Assembly: GCA_029881175.1 (NCBI GenBank)
Contig: JAOUNC010000115.1
Span: 1-8,106 of the forward strand
Origin: Nitrospirota bacterium
GTDB lineage: Bacteria; Nitrospirota; Nitrospiria; Nitrospirales; UBA8639
Length of the DNA: 8,106 bases
Direction: 5' to 3'
Shown here: one piece after another, positions 5,978-8,106 of the stretch
Position numbering within the stretch: the stretch's first letter is position 1
Layout: the number at the start of each line of letters is the position of its first letter
The notes under the pieces: generated by a model
Told to the model about the DNA's origin: nothing
Database searches by the model: none
What the model saw: the letters and a program-made list of their open reading frames with translations, nothing else
Program-made: the position numbers and the translations under genes

Positions 5978-6043
5978 TCAAGGTGGTAAGGATTGTACGT
6001 GTTCTTCTGAAGAAAGGGAAGAAGGTGATTCGCGGTCGGTCAT
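5978..6043 (-). CDS. Possible 21-codon leader ORF upstream of the zinc-ribbon-like gene
   Basis: On the minus strand an ATG at 6043 is preceded by a strong Shine-Dalgarno, CCAGGAG, with about six bases between. It opens a 21-codon frame, MTDRESPSSLSSEEHVQSLPP, ending in TGA at 5978-5980. The stop is followed 28 bases later by the ATG of the 5752-5949 gene in a different frame. It could be a leader peptide whose translation affects the downstream gene, the displaced start of a longer frameshifted gene, or chance. The strength of the ribosome-binding site is the only positive evidence. Confidence 0.25.
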   Translation of the reverse strand: MTDRESPSSLSSEEHVQSLPP

Positions 6044-6261
6044 TTGTTTTCTCCTGGCCTTAAGATGTATTAGTCTTAGAACCGAAGTCGTTCAGCTTCG
6101 AGGTTTTATGACCGACACACGGCGAAGCGATTATTCGGCTCATCCCACGATTAAAGCCACGGTGGATCACTCCAATCATGTCTAGGCGCATCATCAAGCA
6201 GACATCTCGCACCTATCCACTCATTCAAGATGAACTTAAAAACGGAAGTTGGCAGGTTCGG
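6044..6261. other. Intergenic stretch upstream of the small zinc-ribbon-like gene
   Basis: I see no supportable gene. A short inverted repeat, CGAAG (6083-6087) with CTTCG (6096-6100), lies upstream of the leftward mini-ORF and could form a small hairpin, but nothing shows a function. Promoter elements for the minus-strand genes should be here but are not clear. Confidence 0.4.
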
Positions 6262-6370
6262 AACCCTTCGACACGCCCACTCCGCAGGCTGATCAGGGCG
6301 AACGGACTCTTCACCATTTGGGCGAATGCGTCAAAAACTGTTCGTGCTGACCCTGAGCTGGTCGAAGGGT
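6262..6370. repeat. Diverged inverted repeat of the CCCTTCGAC..CAGGGcGAACGG type
   Basis: The left arm has AACCCTTCGAC (6262-6272) and TCAGGGCGAAC (6293-6303). The right arm has GTTCGTGCTGACCCTGA (6340-6356) and GTCGAAGGGT (6361-6370). Each left block is inverted relative to a right block, so the two halves can pair around a 36-bp centre. The right half is close to a widespread bacterial intergenic palindrome whose chance translation, DPELVEG, turns up in many spurious predicted proteins. The left half carries a 20-bp insertion-like difference. It probably represents an old mobile repeat that is now decaying. Confidence 0.65.
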
Positions 6371-7158
6371 CGAAGCATGGGTGGTGTTTCACTACAGCAA
6401 CTCCCGTTTTTAGGATAAACCAGCCAGACGCGGATTTTGCTCCATCACTCAAGCGTAGCGGTTTTTCATACTCCATAGATTGACACAAGATTGGCATGGG
6501 CTTGTGGTCGCCACCTGCTTGCAGGCGAGCCATTGCCGGATTTGGCGATTGCGGATGCTTGCAGTGTCGCAGATCCAGGCGTGTCCATGAGAGGCAGCAA
6601 GACGCCTCAGTATGGTGGCTCCATTTTGATTTTGTACCATGAATAAATTGAGAAAACCTGAGGCTTTGAGCTATCCGATAAGCACCCAAATAGCACGAGG
6701 GGTAACCGTGCTCTTGTAGAAAGAGACGCGTTGCGCGAGCGCGTGTCTTGGTTGAAAAGAAAGAAGAGCATGGACTATGCTCAATTACCTGTTGGGTGAA
6801 TGGTCATTTCTTGAAATGGATGACGGGTGTCCTTCGCGTTTTCCGGAATCATGCTTTAACCTAGAAACGGCAGTTGAGCGGGAAAAAGCTGGGCACGCTA
6901 TTGATGTGCAGAGGAAAATTTTAAAACTTGTGGTCACCTTACGGGTGATGAGAGGTTGTAAAAAAATCTAGGTGCGTGAAGAGGTTGTGCAGACGTTCAT
7001 GATTCAACTGCTGTTTGTAGGTTGAAGTCTTTGGGCTGTGCTTAGGGAAATCATACTGATGGAGACGGGCGAAGAAATGGGGCTCGCTCTGAGTTCGCAC
7101 TGGATGAGCAAACCACGAAAGTAGCCTGGAGCCAATCTTAGCAAAGGAAAATTTTAAG
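6371..7158. other. Long non-coding or decayed stretch
   Basis: No gene here can be supported. A 154-codon minus-strand frame (6225-6689) runs straight through the inverted repeat and shows no family pattern. A 64-codon plus-strand frame (6777-6971) lacks a clear ribosome-binding site and is not recognised. A GC-rich hairpin, AAGAGACGCG (6721-6730) with CGCGTGTCTT (6740-6749), has one mismatch and a 9-nt loop but no following T run. The promoter of the lipoprotein gene that starts at 7159 must lie near the right end, but I could not pick a convincing one. Confidence 0.45.
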
Positions 7159-8106
7159 ATGATACAGACGAGATTGAGATGGGTTTGGTGTTGCCTTGTC
7201 CTGGTTGCCGGAGTGCTGGCTGGTTGTCAGACGCCCGTGGGTGTAGCCCGCGTGGATCCGGAGGTCGTGAATGAGCAGCTCACAAGAAACGTCCTGTCCG
7301 AAGGCGTCCCCAGTCCGACGACTGACATCGTCCTCCATGTTTTTGATCTCAAATATGCCTACTTCGATGATCCGCGTGCAGCACTCGGAGAGCTCCATAA
7401 CATACTCCTTACCAAAGACCGGTCTTCCCCTGTAGCTTTCGCCCTGGCGGAATTGTCCTATCTGTATGCCAAAAAGACCAATCAGCCATCCTATTACTTA
7501 GCTGCCGCGTTGTATGCCTATGTCTTTCTGTTCCCAGAAAATCCTGAAAACCAGCCCAAAAAATTGGATAGCCGCGCACGGATTGCCGCCGATCTCTACA
7601 ACCGGAGCCTGACCTTGGCGTTTCGTTCGCCGGATGGGTCGACGGTCGATCTTCGGTCAGGAACGTATGCTCTGCCATTTGGAACATTCGTAGTTGAGCT
7701 GCCTGAGGAAGAGGTTCAGTGGCACAACCGTAAACTGGTCAATTTTATACCCACCGCAGAGCTGGAAGTGCATGGCCTTCAGAACCGGTATCGGAAAGCC
7801 GGAGTCGGCGTCCCGCTTGCGGCCCAACAAGTTCCAGTAGGCCCGGAGGAGGGTTTGCAGATTGCCAAAGGGAAGCTCCCGATCACCGCCTTTATGCGGG
7901 TGAATAGCCTGTTGACCCAACTGTCACAGGGTACTGTTCAGGCCAAGTGGGAAATCTATATCGCCTATGATCATCAGAATGTCACGATTAACGGGCAGGA
8001 GGTTCCCCTGGAGATTGAGTTTACGTCTTCTCTGGCGGCCAGCCTGGCCGAATCCCCCGTATGGGAACGCGAACTGAAAGGTTTCTTCCTGGGAGATTTA
8101 GTCGCT
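7159..8106 (+). CDS. Large lipoprotein, likely N-terminus of an exported alpha/beta-hydrolase family protein (partial)
   Basis: The frame is open for 316 codons to the window edge. Residues 1-23 are a lipoprotein signal peptide: basic n-region, hydrophobic WCCLVLVAGVL and an LAGC lipobox with Cys23 lipidated. Gln at +2 predicts outer-membrane placement. Residues about 60-125 are helical and alanine/tyrosine-rich (ALAELSYLYA, SYYLAAALYAYVF), like TPR-type packing. Residues about 170-220 contain LPFGTFVVELP and FIPTAELEVHGLQNRYRKAG, which I associate with exported proteins whose C-terminal half is an alpha/beta-hydrolase. The next part (about 237-290) looks beta-rich. The catalytic domain would lie beyond the window, so enzyme activity is an inference. 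The ATG at 7159 has AAGGA about ten bases upstream, and the signal peptide begins right there, supporting this start. Confidence 0.75.
   Translation, partial: MIQTRLRWVWCCLVLVAGVLAGCQTPVGVARVDPEVVNEQLTRNVLSEGVPSPTTDIVLHVFDLKYAYFDDPRAALGELHNILLTKDRSSPVAFALAELSYLYAKKTNQPSYYLAAALYAYVFLFPENPENQPKKLDSRARIAADLYNRSLTLAFRSPDGSTVDLRSGTYALPFGTFVVELPEEEVQWHNRKLVNFIPTAELEVHGLQNRYRKAGVGVPLAAQQVPVGPEEGLQIAKGKLPITAFMRVNSLLTQLSQGTVQAKWEIYIAYDHQNVTINGQEVPLEIEFTSSLAASLAESPVWERELKGFFLGDLVA

Noticed and set aside
6178..6689. Overlapping opposite-strand frames of 101 (plus) and 154 (minus) codons
   Set aside because: Both run through the inverted repeat. The plus frame contains the tell-tale spurious peptide DPELVEGSKH, the minus frame has no recognisable domain, and neither has a good ribosome-binding site.
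6721..6749. GC-rich hairpin as an intrinsic terminator
   Set aside because: No T run follows on either strand and no gene ends next to it.

Overview
This 8.1 kb stretch has low gene density. It looks like the chromosome of a Gram-negative, probably Nitrospirota (Nitrospira-like) bacterium of medium GC content. That assignment is an inference from the mix of protein families: a PolX-type helix-hairpin-helix protein, a FetB-like permease, a periplasmic mono-haem cytochrome c, a BCAM0308/NMD3-like zinc protein, a lone CBS-pair protein, a Hsp20, and a large lipoprotein resembling the N-terminus of exported alpha/beta-hydrolases. No 16S rRNA or other marker gene is present to confirm it. I see no tRNA or rRNA gene, intact insertion sequence or CRISPR array.

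Layout, left to right. (1) 1-503, minus: N-terminal part of a helix-hairpin-helix DNA-binding protein that runs off the left edge. (2) 504-1350: no gene, but a block of structured intergenic repeats (729-1176). It holds two copies of a composite element, each made of two 9-nt-loop hairpins plus long-range pairing arms and followed by a run of 41-42 bp tandem units. (3) 1351-2049, plus: FetB/UPF0014-type membrane permease, with no ATPase partner in view. (4) 2144-2509 and 2679-3281, both minus: a secreted class I cytochrome c and, upstream of it, a two-CxxC zinc-binding protein. (5) 3282-4389: mostly empty. It contains one weak ORF and the wreck of a small lipoprotein gene (4025-4233) that has a good ribosome-binding site but a one-base frameshift in its signal peptide and an early stop. 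(6) 4390-4836 and 5092-5544, plus: a CBS-pair protein and a Hsp20 chaperone, followed by a strong hairpin. (7) 5545-7158: another sparse stretch with a small CxH/CxxC protein on the minus strand (5752-5949), a possible 21-codon leader ORF ahead of it, and a diverged inverted repeat (6262-6370). (8) 7159 to the right edge, plus: a large lipoprotein.

The genes do not form one pathway. Most are single transcription units separated by long non-coding or decayed stretches. The CBS-domain protein and Hsp20 are plausibly neighbouring stress or energy-status genes, and the cytochrome c belongs to periplasmic electron transfer. I found no convincing undescribed multi-gene system. The points most worth following up are the compensating base changes in the composite repeat, the frameshifted lipoprotein (possibly SodC-related), the partnerless FetB-like permease, and the small metal-binding-type protein with its upstream mini-ORF.
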